Origin: CAWATZ01 sp963784995
GTDB taxonomy: Bacteria > Planctomycetota > Planctomycetia > Gemmatales > Gemmataceae
Length of the DNA stretch: 64,000 nt
Reading direction: 5' to 3'
Assembly (NCBI GenBank): GCA_963784995.1
Contig: CAWATZ010000002.1
Span: forward strand, 1,240,001 to 1,304,000
In this document: in pieces, positions 54,232 through 63,194 of the stretch
Layout: the number at the start of each line of letters is the position of its first letter
Position numbering within the stretch: the first letter of the stretch is position 1
Notes under the pieces: model-generated
Seen by the model: only the letters and a program-made list of their open reading frames with translations
Told to the model about the DNA's origin: nothing
Databases searched by the model: none
Translations under genes and position numbers: made by a program

Positions 54232-55680
54232 TCAAATCCAGCGCCGCAAGATCTGCTTCAGCGCCTCGCTCCAGCTGTCGAAGGGATCTTCTCCCTCCAG
54301 TTCCGTCACGTCCCCAAAGTCATCCCCCAGGGCGGGGCGGGGACCATCGATCTGCAGTTGCGTGACCGCGGTATCTTCGGCCTCGAGGGGAATGGCCCGC
54401 GTTCCCACGGTCAGGCAGTGGCACATGCTCCGCCGGGCCCAGGAGGCACACTGGCCGGCCAGTCGCTCGGGAGGCAGACGCAGGATGCGGACGGTGCCGG
54501 TGGCGATCTCCTCGCGCAGCAGTGTTTCCAGCAGACCCTTCTCCGCGGCCAGCACTTCGGTCCCCTCGGCCGGACCCAGCAGGACGATCTGGAATGACAG
54601 GGCATCGGTGTTCAGCCACTCGATCAGCTTCTGAACGATCACGTACAGCAAGGCCAGCAGCAGCACGCCGCGCTGGTAGGGAAGGTCGCTGTCCTTGAAG
54701 CGCGTGGAAACCAGGTCGGACGCCAGGGCCAGGACAAAAGTACGGCGGCGACGGAGGAACTGGTTCTCGTCGCGGGAATAGTAGAGCAGCTCGTCGCGGA
54801 CAAACTTGATGTCGAACAGGTCCGGCTGGACGGCCTTCTCCGTCTCCATGTAGGCCAGCTGGGAGTGCAGCAGGCTCTCGATGGTTCCGCGGGTCGAGAG
54901 GGAGGTGAAGCCGCCAACGGGGTAGGTGTCCTCGTCCAGGATGCGCGTGGGCACTTCCATCCGCCGGGCCAGGGGCCGAATCCGGTGCCGGGGCAGAGTG
55001 GCCTCCAGAGCGCTGGCCGCCCGCAAGACCTGACGCAGGGCCAGGCGCTGACCGAAGTCGTCCAGGGCGGTGCGGTGCTCCAGCTCGAAGATGTCCTCCT
55101 GTCCCAGGGCTTCGGCGGTGCGCCGGGACGCCTGGATCAGGGCCTCGTACAGATCGACCAGCACCGGCTGGACGCCGTCCTGGCGCAGCGACTCGTAGCC
55201 CTGAGCGAGGACCTCTTCGGGAGAACTGTCCAGGGCCTGCTTGATCACGCCGGGCGCCAGCTCGACGCCGGGGAACTGGGCCCGCTCGCGCAGCTGGTTG
55301 ATCAGGAAGGCCAGTCCCTTGGCCCGGTCCCGGCCCTGGTAGCGGCGCAGGGCGTCGCTGCAGCGGGCGAAGGTCCAGTCGCTGTAGATCTTGCCCAGGA
55401 CGTGGTCCTCGTAGGTGCGGACCTGGTTGATCGGCAAGGAGGGAATCGCGACCGCCTGCCGGTTCTCCCGTCCCTCCCAGTCCAGGCCAAAGGCCACGTG
55501 TCCCAGGTCGGCGACAAAACCGATGGGCGGCAAGGGGTTGCCGCTGGAGGCGATCTCCATGGCCCACTCCAGGGCCTCCTTGACGTTGCCCTTGCTGGGC
55601 GGCACCACGCGCTGCCACCAGAGCCCCTGCAGGAGAAATTGCCGGGCCTCGTCCAGATCGCGCAATTCGTAGCTATTCAT
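54232..55680 (-). CDS. Conserved protein of unknown function
   Basis: 482 residues, soluble, with no signal peptide. The N terminus contains SGNPLPPIGFVADLGHVAFGLDWEG, the middle YSRDENQFLRRRRTFVLALASDLVSTRFKD followed by LPYQRGVLLLALLYVIVQKLIEWLN (a buried helix), and the C terminus PFDSWSEALKQILRRW. The pattern recalls proteins associated with MoxR/vWA modules, but there is no MIDAS motif and no MoxR gene in the window, so that link is not supported. The start ATG has an AGGG stretch upstream. Confidence 0.6.
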   Translation of the reverse strand: MNSYELRDLDEARQFLLQGLWWQRVVPPSKGNVKEALEWAMEIASSGNPLPPIGFVADLGHVAFGLDWEGRENRQAVAIPSLPINQVRTYEDHVLGKIYSDWTFARCSDALRRYQGRDRAKGLAFLINQLRERAQFPGVELAPGVIKQALDSSPEEVLAQGYESLRQDGVQPVLVDLYEALIQASRRTAEALGQEDIFELEHRTALDDFGQRLALRQVLRAASALEATLPRHRIRPLARRMEVPTRILDEDTYPVGGFTSLSTRGTIESLLHSQLAYMETEKAVQPDLFDIKFVRDELLYYSRDENQFLRRRRTFVLALASDLVSTRFKDSDLPYQRGVLLLALLYVIVQKLIEWLNTDALSFQIVLLGPAEGTEVLAAEKGLLETLLREEIATGTVRILRLPPERLAGQCASWARRSMCHCLTVGTRAIPLEAEDTAVTQLQIDGPRPALGDDFGDVTELEGEDPFDSWSEALKQILRRWI

Positions 55681-55866
55681 GGGCCTCTGGTTCCCTGAAC
55701 GTCGCGGCTTGCCTCAATGGTTTCATGTTACCTGGTCCGGACAATGGGCTCAACGTACGTCGCGTCTCGATTCCCTCGCTCCAACCGCTGCAACCGGAAA
55801 ATCTGTTAACTCCGGCACAGTGCGCGTCCGAAGAATAGAGTGATTACCCGGAGAGGGGTTCACGGT

Positions 55867-55941
55867 CAGGAGTCAGGAGTCAGGGGTCAGTAAGACCATC
55901 TTTCTGGCTCCTGACTCCTGACCCCTGACTCCTGACTCCTG
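55867..55941. repeat. Palindrome built from CAGGAGT units, 24-bp perfect arms
   Basis: Arms at 55867-55890 and 55918-55941 are exact reverse complements. Each arm is itself a tandem of GTCAGGAGTCAGG-type units. Unlike most of the palindromes here, it lies between divergent genes (minus-strand gene starting at 55680 and plus-strand outer-membrane protein gene starting at 55959), ending 17 nt before that start. Confidence 0.85.
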
Positions 55942-55958
55942 GGGAAGGCGAGGACAGC

Positions 55959-56867
55959 ATGAGCGGAATGAGGTTCTCCCTGAGCAGCGTGATGGTGGTC
56001 CTCCTCGGCCTGGGGGTGGCACGCGGCCAGGATTATTCCTCGGGCGGTCAGTCGGGCATACCATCCGGGTCGCCCCCGCCGCTCTCCAAGAACCCGGCCA
56101 CGATCAACACCAACCCCCCTGGTCCCGGGGCGCCAAACTGGCCGACCGAGCCCGAAGGCTTTGAACCGGTCCCATCGCCCTGGATTCGCTATCCGCGCTG
56201 TCCTGATTGCATCGGCCCGATGGGCTGCGACGGACCGATTGGCCACGAAATCTACACCCGCGTTGGTGCTTCCTCGCCGATCAGCGGCAACTTCTTCGGT
56301 CGGCTAGGGGAGACCGGCTGGCAACTCGATGGCGGCTTCCGATCGATCTTCTACAACAAAACGCGGGACCAGGCCTGGACGGTTGATCTGGGGGTCACCA
56401 CGATTTTCAACAACATCAATGCTATCAACACACCCATCACGCTGTACAACATCCGCACCAACACCGCGGGCATCGTCGTGCCGGTCGAGGAGATTGCCGT
56501 CAAGCACATGAACCGGACCTACGTCGATCTGGGCGGCGGCAAGGAATGGTATTTCTGGGGCAATGCCGACGATTGCAGCAAGAAAAGCTGGCGCATGGGC
56601 GTGGATGCCGGCGGTCGCTACGGTACGATGAAGGTGGACATCAACAAGCTCCAGATCGACAACGCCCTGCTGCGGCACCTGACCGACACTATTGCCGGCA
56701 CCTACGTCGGCTGGCACACCGACGTGGTCATTCCTTTCAGCCACCATTTGTTCATTGCAGGCTTCCGGGCGGAATGGGGCTATACCTGGACCGACGTTTT
56801 GCAAAGGCAGAACGGCAGCGACATCATGGACCTGAACATCCTGGGTACGGTTGGCATTCAGTGGTGA
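55959..56867 (+). CDS. Predicted outer-membrane beta-barrel protein
   Basis: 302 residues. A signal peptide (VVLLGLGVARGQ) is followed by a Gly/Pro/Ser-rich stretch with a CPDC motif and then a barrel-like region of alternating strands (GWQLDGGFRSIFYN, AWTVDLGVTTIFNNI, WRMGVDAGGRYGTM, HHLFIAGFRAEWGYTW). It ends in the aromatic C-terminal residue expected for BAM-inserted barrels (GIQW). Planctomycete families such as BBP7 have this kind of layout, but I do not assign a family. GGAAGGCGAGG precedes the ATG. Confidence 0.7.
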   Translation: MSGMRFSLSSVMVVLLGLGVARGQDYSSGGQSGIPSGSPPPLSKNPATINTNPPGPGAPNWPTEPEGFEPVPSPWIRYPRCPDCIGPMGCDGPIGHEIYTRVGASSPISGNFFGRLGETGWQLDGGFRSIFYNKTRDQAWTVDLGVTTIFNNINAINTPITLYNIRTNTAGIVVPVEEIAVKHMNRTYVDLGGGKEWYFWGNADDCSKKSWRMGVDAGGRYGTMKVDINKLQIDNALLRHLTDTIAGTYVGWHTDVVIPFSHHLFIAGFRAEWGYTWTDVLQRQNGSDIMDLNILGTVGIQW

Positions 56868-56886
56868 CAACTATCCAAAGCAGTTT

Positions 56887-56936
56887 GTAGGACGGGCTTC
56901 CCAGCCCGTCCGGCCGGCCTGGGAAGACCGGCCTAC
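56887..56936. repeat. 50-nt composite palindrome, inverted copy of the 42621 element
   Basis: Matches the reverse complement of 42621-42670 at 48 of 50 bases. It lies between convergent genes (outer-membrane protein and lpxB). Confidence 0.85.
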
Positions 56937-56950
56937 AAGGATGGGAACTT

Positions 56951-58104
56951 TCAGGCCGCATGCCGAATCCGGCCCGGCACGGCCCCGAGCCGAGCCATCA
57001 GGAACTCAGCCGCCCGGTCGCAGGCGCCGGGGATCGCCACCCGATTACACAGCTCGCTCAGTTCTTCTCGCAGCGCCTCGTAATCCGAGCGGTTCGTCAA
57101 CCAGTGCAGGACCTGCTCGGCCATCTGGGGAGCCCGGCACTCGTGGGACAGATGTTCCGGATACAGTTCCCGGCCGGCCAGCAGGTTGACGATGCTGATG
57201 TGCTTCGACTTCTTCAGGCAAAAGGCCAAAAACAGGTTGAACCGGGTCTGTCGGTACATGACCACGGAAGGTCGTTTCTGGTAGAGCAGTTCCAGACCCA
57301 CCGAGCCGGAGACCGCCAGGCAGGAGTGCGCCAGGTTGATGATCTCGGGCGTTCGACCCGAGTGGACTTCGATCGGCACCGGCAGGGTCCGGACCTGGGC
57401 CTTGATCTCGCGCTCGTGAGCGGACTTGTAACAGGCGACCAGGAAGCGGACGTTGGGCCGGCGCTGGTGGATCAGTTGGGCCGCGCGCAGCAGGGACGGC
57501 ACACAGCACTCCAGCTCCTGGCGGCGCGACCCGGGCAGCAGGCCGACAATCGTTCCCGGCCGTTCCCGCTGGGCCTTCAGGAACACCTGGTCCAGCCGCT
57601 GCCGGGGGAGTTCGTCGAAATAGGGATGGCCGATGTAGCTGACCGGCACCTTGTGTTTGCGAAACCAGCTCTCCTCGAAGGGGAGCGTACAGAGGACGTG
57701 ATCGACCAGGGCACGCATCTTGCGGACGCGCCACTGGGCCCAGCCCCAGATTTGCGGTGCGACGAAATAGTAAACGGGAATGCGCCGATCCGCGCCACCC
57801 GGGCCACCCACCAGTTCAGGCCCGGGTTGTCGATCAGCACCACGGCTTGAGGCCGGCGCGTGCGGAGGTAGTGATCGATCCGGTAGAGCAAGCGGATGAA
57901 AAAGGGCACGCTGCCCAGGACGCGGATGGCACCGATGAAGGGATGCTGCGCCAGCGGATAGAGCAAATCGCAGCCGGCCTCGGTCATCCGATCGCCGCCC
58001 AGACCGGCACATTCCATTTCCGGGCAGAGCCGGCGCAGGGACCGGATCAGGTTGCCGCCGTGAAGGTCGCCGCTGGGCTCGCCCGCGCTGAGGAACAACC
58101 GCAT
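56951..58104 (-). CDS. lpxB: Lipid-A-disaccharide synthase (one frameshift)
   Basis: About 384 residues; joins UDP-2,3-diacylglucosamine and lipid X to make the lipid A disaccharide at the inner membrane. The start is FLSAGEPSGDLHGGNLIR, with CAGLGGDRM next. A frameshift near 57785 links VLIDNPGLNWWVARVAR in one frame to RIPVYYFVAPQIWGWAQWRV in the other. The C-terminal GT-B half includes IGHPYFDELP, GLLPGSRRQELE, and CLAVSGSVGLELLYQKRPSVVMYR. The start is the ATG at 58104. This supports a Gram-negative-type outer membrane. No other lpx gene is nearby. Confidence 0.87.
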
Positions 58105-58194
58105 GGTGCATCCCTGCCTTTGAGAATGGTACGTGTTCGCAATAGAGCGGGCAGGGTAACAAGAACCGATCCCGGCAAACAAGGCGAATTGCTC

Positions 58195-58512
58195 TCAATG
58201 CTCGATCTGCATCCACTCGGGTGGAACGGCCTCATACCGTGAGTAGAGGTCCTCACGATCGATCGGCTCACAGTCCAACCCGGCGGCGGCCAGCTCCTGC
58301 TCCAGAACGCCGCTCACGTCCTCTTCGATCAGGTACTGCCGGTTCCAGCGCTGGTCCTTTGCCTCGAACGCGGTGGTCTCGGCGTAGACCTTCTCGAAAT
58401 CGTTCTGGCGCTGCCGGAGCAGGTGAGTCCAGAAGCGGCTGAGGCGGGCCGCGAAATCAGCCTGGCTTTCCCCGGGTCGCGATAGCACGGTCAGGCGCAG
58501 GTACTCGTCCAC
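58195..58512 (-). CDS. Small conserved protein, unknown function
   Basis: 105 residues. It begins with GTG (DEYLRLTVLSRPGESQADFAARLSRFWTHLL), preceded by AGGGAG. The protein is charged and helical and ends EWMQIEH. There is no signal peptide, membrane segment or recognised domain. It lies between lpxB and the epimerase gene on the same strand, downstream of a 29-bp palindrome. Confidence 0.6.
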   Translation of the reverse strand: MDEYLRLTVLSRPGESQADFAARLSRFWTHLLRQRQNDFEKVYAETTAFEAKDQRWNRQYLIEEDVSGVLEQELAAAGLDCEPIDREDLYSRYEAVPPEWMQIEH

Positions 58513-58535
58513 GATGTCGCTCTCCCTGGCCGCCA

Positions 58536-58609
58536 GGCGAGCGGCGCGGCGTCAGCCCGCCGGTACTGGCCCAGTCCAGCACCGGCGGGCTGACGCCGCG
58601 CCGCTCGCC
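58536..58609. repeat. Palindrome, 29-bp perfect arms
   Basis: Arms at 58536-58564 and 58581-58609 are exact reverse complements with a 16-nt loop. On the minus strand it lies after the epimerase stop and before the small-protein start. Confidence 0.9.
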
Positions 58610-58627
58610 GAGGCGATGGTATCGCGC

Positions 58628-59572
58628 TCAGGCGGCCTGTCGCAGGATCTGCTTCTGTTGCCATTCCACCTGGCGTGCCAGCCCTTCGTCCAGCCCGGTG
58701 CGCGGCTGCCAGCCGAGGTGGCGCAGCAGCTTGGTGGTGTCGGCCCCGGTGACGCGCTGGTCGCCGGCCCGGCTCGCTTCGTGACGCACCTGGGCACGCC
58801 GGCCGGTCAGCCGTTCCAGCCGGTGCAGGATCTCCCACACCGTCGCCGTCTCGCCGCCACCCACATTGTAGACCTCGCCGACCATCCCTTGCAGGGCTGC
58901 CATCGTCGCCGTCGCACAATCCTCGACGTAGGTGTTGCCCCGGCTCTGCTGGCCGTCGCCGTAGATGGTCACCGGCAGGCCGGTGAGCAGCGCCTGGATG
59001 AAGCGGTGGTAGCCCATGTCAGGCCGTTGCCGGGGACCGTAGACCGAGAAATAGCGCAGCACCACCAGGGGCAGACCGCGCTCCTCGGCGTAGGCCCGGC
59101 ACAGGTTCTCGCCCGCCAGCTTGGTGGCCCCGTAGGGCGAGATGGGCCGGGTCGGCAGGGTCTCGTCGCCGCTGCCGTAGCGGCCGTAGACCGAGGACGT
59201 GGACGCATAAAGGAAGCGGACCAGCTCCGTGAACGGAGCGAGCGCTTCCAGCAGACGCTGAGTGGCGGTGACGTTGCAGCTTTCGTACAGGTCGAAGTCG
59301 GTCCAGCTGCGGGTCAGGCCCGGCATCGCCGCCAGGTGAAAGACTGCCTCGACTCCCTCTACCGCGCGATCGAGCCGGTCCGTGCGCAGGTCCAGCGGCA
59401 AGAAGGAGAATCCGGGCCGGCCACGCAAGCCGGCGAGATTGCCTTCCTTGAGCGAACGAGGGTAATAGGGGATAAAGGCGTCGAGACCAACGACCGTATG
59501 GCCGGCCAGGAGCAGCTGCTCACAGAGATGCGAGCCGATAAATCCCGCGGCACCGGTGACCAGGCATTTCAT
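58628..59572 (-). CDS. NAD-dependent epimerase/dehydratase (UDP-glucose 4-epimerase-like)
   Basis: 314 residues of the extended SDR family: CLVTGAAGFIGSHLCEQLL (NAD site), VFHLAAMPGLTRSW, and the catalytic STSSVYG and YGATKLAGE (Tyr-x3-Lys). Later blocks include YFSVYGPRQRPDMG and VYNVGGGETATVWE. The layout fits UDP-sugar 4-epimerases or dehydratases of cell-surface sugar pathways. The exact sugar cannot be read. It starts at the ATG at 59572. The gene is isolated from other sugar-nucleotide genes. Confidence 0.87.
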   Translation of the reverse strand: MKCLVTGAAGFIGSHLCEQLLLAGHTVVGLDAFIPYYPRSLKEGNLAGLRGRPGFSFLPLDLRTDRLDRAVEGVEAVFHLAAMPGLTRSWTDFDLYESCNVTATQRLLEALAPFTELVRFLYASTSSVYGRYGSGDETLPTRPISPYGATKLAGENLCRAYAEERGLPLVVLRYFSVYGPRQRPDMGYHRFIQALLTGLPVTIYGDGQQSRGNTYVEDCATATMAALQGMVGEVYNVGGGETATVWEILHRLERLTGRRAQVRHEASRAGDQRVTGADTTKLLRHLGWQPRTGLDEGLARQVEWQQKQILRQAA

Positions 59573-59814
59573 CCGTGACTCTCCCATTTTCCAGGTTCAA
59601 CCCAGTCTATAACAGGACGCTCCCGGGAACTCAAGGCGGAACCCCGGCGTCTTCGCCCATCTTCCCAAAGATCGGCAATTCGGGGGATTGGGTTCGCTTA
59701 TTTCCATCCGGCCGCTCCGGTTTCGACTTTCCGCTCCCAACAGGGCTGGCCTTTACTCGGGAACAGGATTGGCGATAGACTTCCGGGTGGACTCACAATT
59801 CCGGGAGACTGCGC

Positions 59815-60600
59815 ATGTCATCTCCAACCCCCTTGCCGCTGTTGCGGATTCGCTATTACGAAGCAGCGCAGGAATATCTCAAGAGCCTGCCTCCGGAGCA
59901 TTTCATGGAAGGAAGGACCCAGGCGACGCAGCGAGAGATTACCCTGGCCAGCATGGCCCTGGTTCGGATACGCCGGCCCGACATCCAGTGCTTCAACGAA
60001 CTGCTGGTGCAGTATCCCCTGCGCCGCCGCAAGAAGCCGGGCCAGGTCGTGCCGGACAACATGGTGGTGGTCCACGACGAAGAGATCGAGGTGGAGGGAA
60101 GCTATGACGTTCCCTGGCAGCCGGTTCCTCCCTTCTGGATGCTGGAATACGTCTCCAAGAGCAGCAAACGCAAGGATTACGAGGACAACCGCGAGAAGTA
60201 CGAGAAAGAGCTGAAAGTCCCCTATTACCTGCTGTTCGTGCCGGAATCGGAGGAAATGGTCCTGTTCCACCACAACGGCACACGCTATGTCACGGTCGTG
60301 CCCAATGAGCAGGGTCGTGTCAGTATTCCGGAGCTGGAGCTGGAACTGGGCCTGCTTGATGGCTGGGTGCGCTTCTGGTTCCGGGGCGAGCTGTTGCCTC
60401 TGCCGGGCGATCTTCTCTTGCAGATGGATCAGCTCAAGCGGGAGATGGATCGGCTCAAGCGAGAGAACGATCAGCTCACAGGCCAGGTGGATCAGCTCAA
60501 GCAAGACCTGACGCAGTCCCAGCAGAGAGCAAGCCAGCTGGAGGCAGAGTTGGCCCGGTTGCGAGCCCAGCTACCGAAGCCATCTTCCACCGAAGGTTGA
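59815..60600 (+). CDS. Uma2 family (DUF820) endonuclease-like protein with coiled coil
   Basis: 261 residues. The PD-(D/E)XK-like Uma2 core includes VPDNMVVVHDEEIEVEG, PPFWMLEYVSKSSKRKDYEDNREKYEKEL (Glu and Lys of the active site) and YYLLFVPESEEMVLF. The C-terminal 50 residues are a heptad coiled coil (QMDQLKREMDRLKRENDQL and repeats). Uma2 proteins are very common in planctomycetes and cyanobacteria. The nuclease activity is predicted, not established. The ATG is preceded by GGGAGACTGCGC. It is divergent from the epimerase gene across a 242-nt gap in which I see nothing else. Confidence 0.8.
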   Translation: MSSPTPLPLLRIRYYEAAQEYLKSLPPEHFMEGRTQATQREITLASMALVRIRRPDIQCFNELLVQYPLRRRKKPGQVVPDNMVVVHDEEIEVEGSYDVPWQPVPPFWMLEYVSKSSKRKDYEDNREKYEKELKVPYYLLFVPESEEMVLFHHNGTRYVTVVPNEQGRVSIPELELELGLLDGWVRFWFRGELLPLPGDLLLQMDQLKREMDRLKRENDQLTGQVDQLKQDLTQSQQRASQLEAELARLRAQLPKPSSTEG

Positions 60601-60709
60601 GCAACCACCGGTCCCCAGAGCAAGGCCGAGCGACACCACGGGCGTTCAGCCTTTTTTCGCCTTTCCTTTTGCCCCCCCCGCGGCTATAGCCGGGTGGGAG
60701 GTTGTGGCG

Positions 60710-61357
60710 ATGCGGCATCCTCACTGGCTGACGTGCCTGGCCTTGCTGGGTTTCGGCTGCGCCGAGACCCTGCCGGAGCGGGTGCGTGAATACAACGAGG
60801 ATGGCGTGCTCCTCTTTCGCCAGGGCGACTATCCCCACGCCCGGGAGACCTTCCAGGCCGCGCTGACCCTCAAGCCGAGCGATCCGAACCTGCTTTACAA
60901 CCTCGGCCAGTGTTACGATCGCATGGGGCAATTCGACCGGTCGGAGAAAGCCTACAACGACTGTCTCGCCCTCAGCCCAAACCACGCCGAGTGCCGGCAC
61001 GCCCTGGACGTGTCCCTGGTGCGCCAGCACAAAGGGGCCGAAGCCAAACAAATGATCGAGGACTGGGTGGCTCGCCAGCCGGCGAACTCGTCCGCTTACG
61101 TCGAACGTGGCTGGTTCTACAGTCAGCTGGGCAACCTGGACATGGCCCAATCGTCCTATCAGACAGCCGTGATGCTAAACCCGGACGACGTTCGCGCCAA
61201 TGTCGCGCTGGCCGAGCTGTTGGAGACAATCAACCGGGCCGACCGCTCCGTTTCACTTTACGAGCACGCCCTGGAGGTGCAGCCCAACCAGCCGGAAGTC
61301 CGGCAGCGGTTGACCGCGCTGCTGGCCTCGGGCGTCGGCCGACCTAAACCGGATTGA
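60710..61357 (+). CDS. TPR lipoprotein
   Basis: 215 residues. Lipoprotein signal with lipobox LLGFGC. TPRs follow: VREYNEDGVLLFRQGDYPHARETFQAALTLKPSDPN, LYNLGQCYDRMGQFDRSEKAYNDCLALSPNH, then AYVERGWFYSQLGNLDMAQSSYQTAVMLNPDD and a last AELLETINRADRSVSLYEHALEVQPNQ. It is probably an envelope scaffold resembling PilF-like lipoproteins, but no pilus genes are nearby. GGGAGG lies 8 nt before the ATG at 60710, so the GTG two codons earlier is less likely. Confidence 0.75.
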   Translation: MRHPHWLTCLALLGFGCAETLPERVREYNEDGVLLFRQGDYPHARETFQAALTLKPSDPNLLYNLGQCYDRMGQFDRSEKAYNDCLALSPNHAECRHALDVSLVRQHKGAEAKQMIEDWVARQPANSSAYVERGWFYSQLGNLDMAQSSYQTAVMLNPDDVRANVALAELLETINRADRSVSLYEHALEVQPNQPEVRQRLTALLASGVGRPKPD

Positions 61358-61434
61358 TGGCCTTAACCGCTCGCCGTTTCACTCCCTTCTCATACGTTAT
61401 CCGCAAGTCCCACTGGCATGGGAGGTCAGGGAAC

Positions 61435-61761
61435 GTGCGGCGAATCTACCATCTGCTTTCGAGAGCAACCTGGGAGCAATGTCCCGCTGCTTCCTATTCC
61501 GCCGAATCGCTGGCGACCGAGGGGTTCATTCACTGCTCCAACGCCGATCAGCTGGCACGGACCGCCAATCTCTTTTACCCCGACGTTGCGGATTTGCTGG
61601 TCCTGGCGATCGATGTTGAGCGTCTGACGAGTCCAGTTAAAGATGAGGCCGTCGGAGCGGAACGCTTTCCTCACGTTCTCGGTCCGATCAACCGGGAAGC
61701 CATCGTGGAGGTCTGTCCCCTGCGGCGTGGTCCGGAGGGGAACTGGCTGTTCGCTCCGTGA
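61435..61761 (+). CDS. DUF952 family protein
   Basis: 108 residues. It has the complete family pattern: IYHLLSRATWEQC, YSAESLATEGFIHCSNADQL, ANLFYPDVADLLVLAIDVERL and RFPHVLGPINREAIVEV. The start is set at a GTG with GGAGG nine bases upstream; the family sequence begins there. The DUF952 fold relates to glutathione S-transferase-like or tRNA-binding proteins in annotation, with no clear function. It is followed, after a 124-nt gap, by the acyltransferase gene. Confidence 0.8.
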   Translation: MRRIYHLLSRATWEQCPAASYSAESLATEGFIHCSNADQLARTANLFYPDVADLLVLAIDVERLTSPVKDEAVGAERFPHVLGPINREAIVEVCPLRRGPEGNWLFAP

Positions 61762-61885
61762 GCCGGGGGGACTTTTTTTCGCTTTTTGAGGAAAAAACGG
61801 TTGCTCCCGAGCCGGCCGGATGTCATCGTGATAATTCGGGAAAGGAATCGCGAAGAGCAGCCCCGAACCGAGAGAGCCACCCTTG

Positions 61886-63181
61886 GTGCAACGTTACTTT
61901 ATCGAGCCTTACCGCTTTATTCCTCCCTACCACAGCACTCTCTGGTGTCGGGTGGCCCGGCACATTGTCCCCCGTCGGTTGCGCCGCCTGGAGAAAGTCC
62001 GGCAGTGGCAGTTCCAGGGCCTGGAACAGTTTCAGCAATCGCTGCGGCAAAAGGCCGGCATCCTGCTGGCCTGCAACCATTGCCGCTCGGCCGACCCGAT
62101 GGTCCTGGGCATGCTCAGCGTTGCCACGGAGCAATATTTCTTCTATGTCGTCTCCTATCACCTGTTCAAGGTCAGTCGGGTCACCGGCTGGTGGATTCGC
62201 CGGATGGGCGGCTACAGCATCCTCCGCGAGGGAGCGGACCGCGAGGCCATCCGCACCACGGGCACTTTGCTGGCCGAGGGGAGCCGGCCGATTGTGATTT
62301 TTCCGGAGGGCACCTGGTTTCGGCAGAACGATCGGCTCGGGCCGCTCCAGGAGGGCCTGACGCTGATGACCCGGCAAGCGGTCAAGCAGTCGGATCGGCC
62401 CATTGTCGTTCATCCGGTGGCCATCAAGTACTGGGCCCTGGAAGATCCCCGGCCGATCCTGCGGCAGCGGCTGGACCAGCTGGAGGCCCGGCTGGGCTGG
62501 CAGCCGCAACGGCAGCTCGATTTCCTGCCGCGCCTGGAGAAGCTGGGCACTGCCCTGGTCGCCATCAAGGAGATCGAGCTGTTTGGCGAACCCCGCACCG
62601 GCCACCTGGAAGAGCGCATCCGCAACCTGGCCGACGGTCTGGTCAGCAGCGTCGAGGGACAGCCGGCCAGCAAGGAGGCGAACGTCCGGCTGCTGGAGCG
62701 CATTCGCCGGGCCCGGCTGCGCCTGGTCAAGCAGCTGACCGACATCGGAGACGATCCGGCGCGCTCGACCGAACCCCGCCAGGCCCTGGATCGCTTGCTG
62801 CTGGCGGAGAACCTGAACGGCCATTCGCTGGAGTACCTGACGAGCTGCTTCAGCCTGGAACGGTTGATGGAGACAGTCCAGCGCATCGAGGAGACGGTCT
62901 ACGACTCCCCGGAACAGCCAGTGGTGCCGACCGGGGCCGTGGTGGCCATCGGCCCGGCCATCGACGTTCGTGCGCTGTCGGCCGAGAAGGCGGGCAAGGC
63001 GGAGCCGGATCCGCTGATGCAGCGCCTGGCCTCGGGAATCCAGGGTCTGCTCGACCAGATGCTGCTCCAGGGGCCGCCGCCGCAGTGGAACTGTCCGCCG
63101 CCTCTGGATCGCTCCGGGGGGAGCGCTCCGGGGAGCGACGTTTCCCGCATGCAGGGACCGGTCATCGGCCAGGCCGGTTGA
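61886..63181 (+). CDS. 1-acylglycerol-3-phosphate acyltransferase-like protein (PlsC family)
   Basis: 431 residues from the GTG at 61886; a TTG one codon upstream is possible. The acyltransferase motifs are NHCRSADPM (the HxxxxD catalytic pair, about residues 65-70), GGYSILREG and IVIFPEGTWF. This suggests transfer of an acyl chain to lysophosphatidic acid or a related acceptor at the inner membrane. The C-terminal about 190 residues extend beyond the usual PlsC length and are Arg-rich and helical, of unknown role. It lies next to btaA, so membrane lipid synthesis is a shared theme. Confidence 0.8.
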   Translation: MQRYFIEPYRFIPPYHSTLWCRVARHIVPRRLRRLEKVRQWQFQGLEQFQQSLRQKAGILLACNHCRSADPMVLGMLSVATEQYFFYVVSYHLFKVSRVTGWWIRRMGGYSILREGADREAIRTTGTLLAEGSRPIVIFPEGTWFRQNDRLGPLQEGLTLMTRQAVKQSDRPIVVHPVAIKYWALEDPRPILRQRLDQLEARLGWQPQRQLDFLPRLEKLGTALVAIKEIELFGEPRTGHLEERIRNLADGLVSSVEGQPASKEANVRLLERIRRARLRLVKQLTDIGDDPARSTEPRQALDRLLLAENLNGHSLEYLTSCFSLERLMETVQRIEETVYDSPEQPVVPTGAVVAIGPAIDVRALSAEKAGKAEPDPLMQRLASGIQGLLDQMLLQGPPPQWNCPPPLDRSGGSAPGSDVSRMQGPVIGQAG

Positions 63182-63194
63182 GAGGATAAGGCAC

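Noticed and set aside
54232..55680. Possible MoxR/vWA-associated defence component
   Set aside because: No MIDAS motif in the protein and no MoxR, vWA or effector gene in the neighbourhood.
59815..60600. Uma2 protein as a transposon-linked nuclease
   Set aside because: No inverted repeats, target duplication or transposase beside it; Uma2 genes are simply abundant in planctomycetes.
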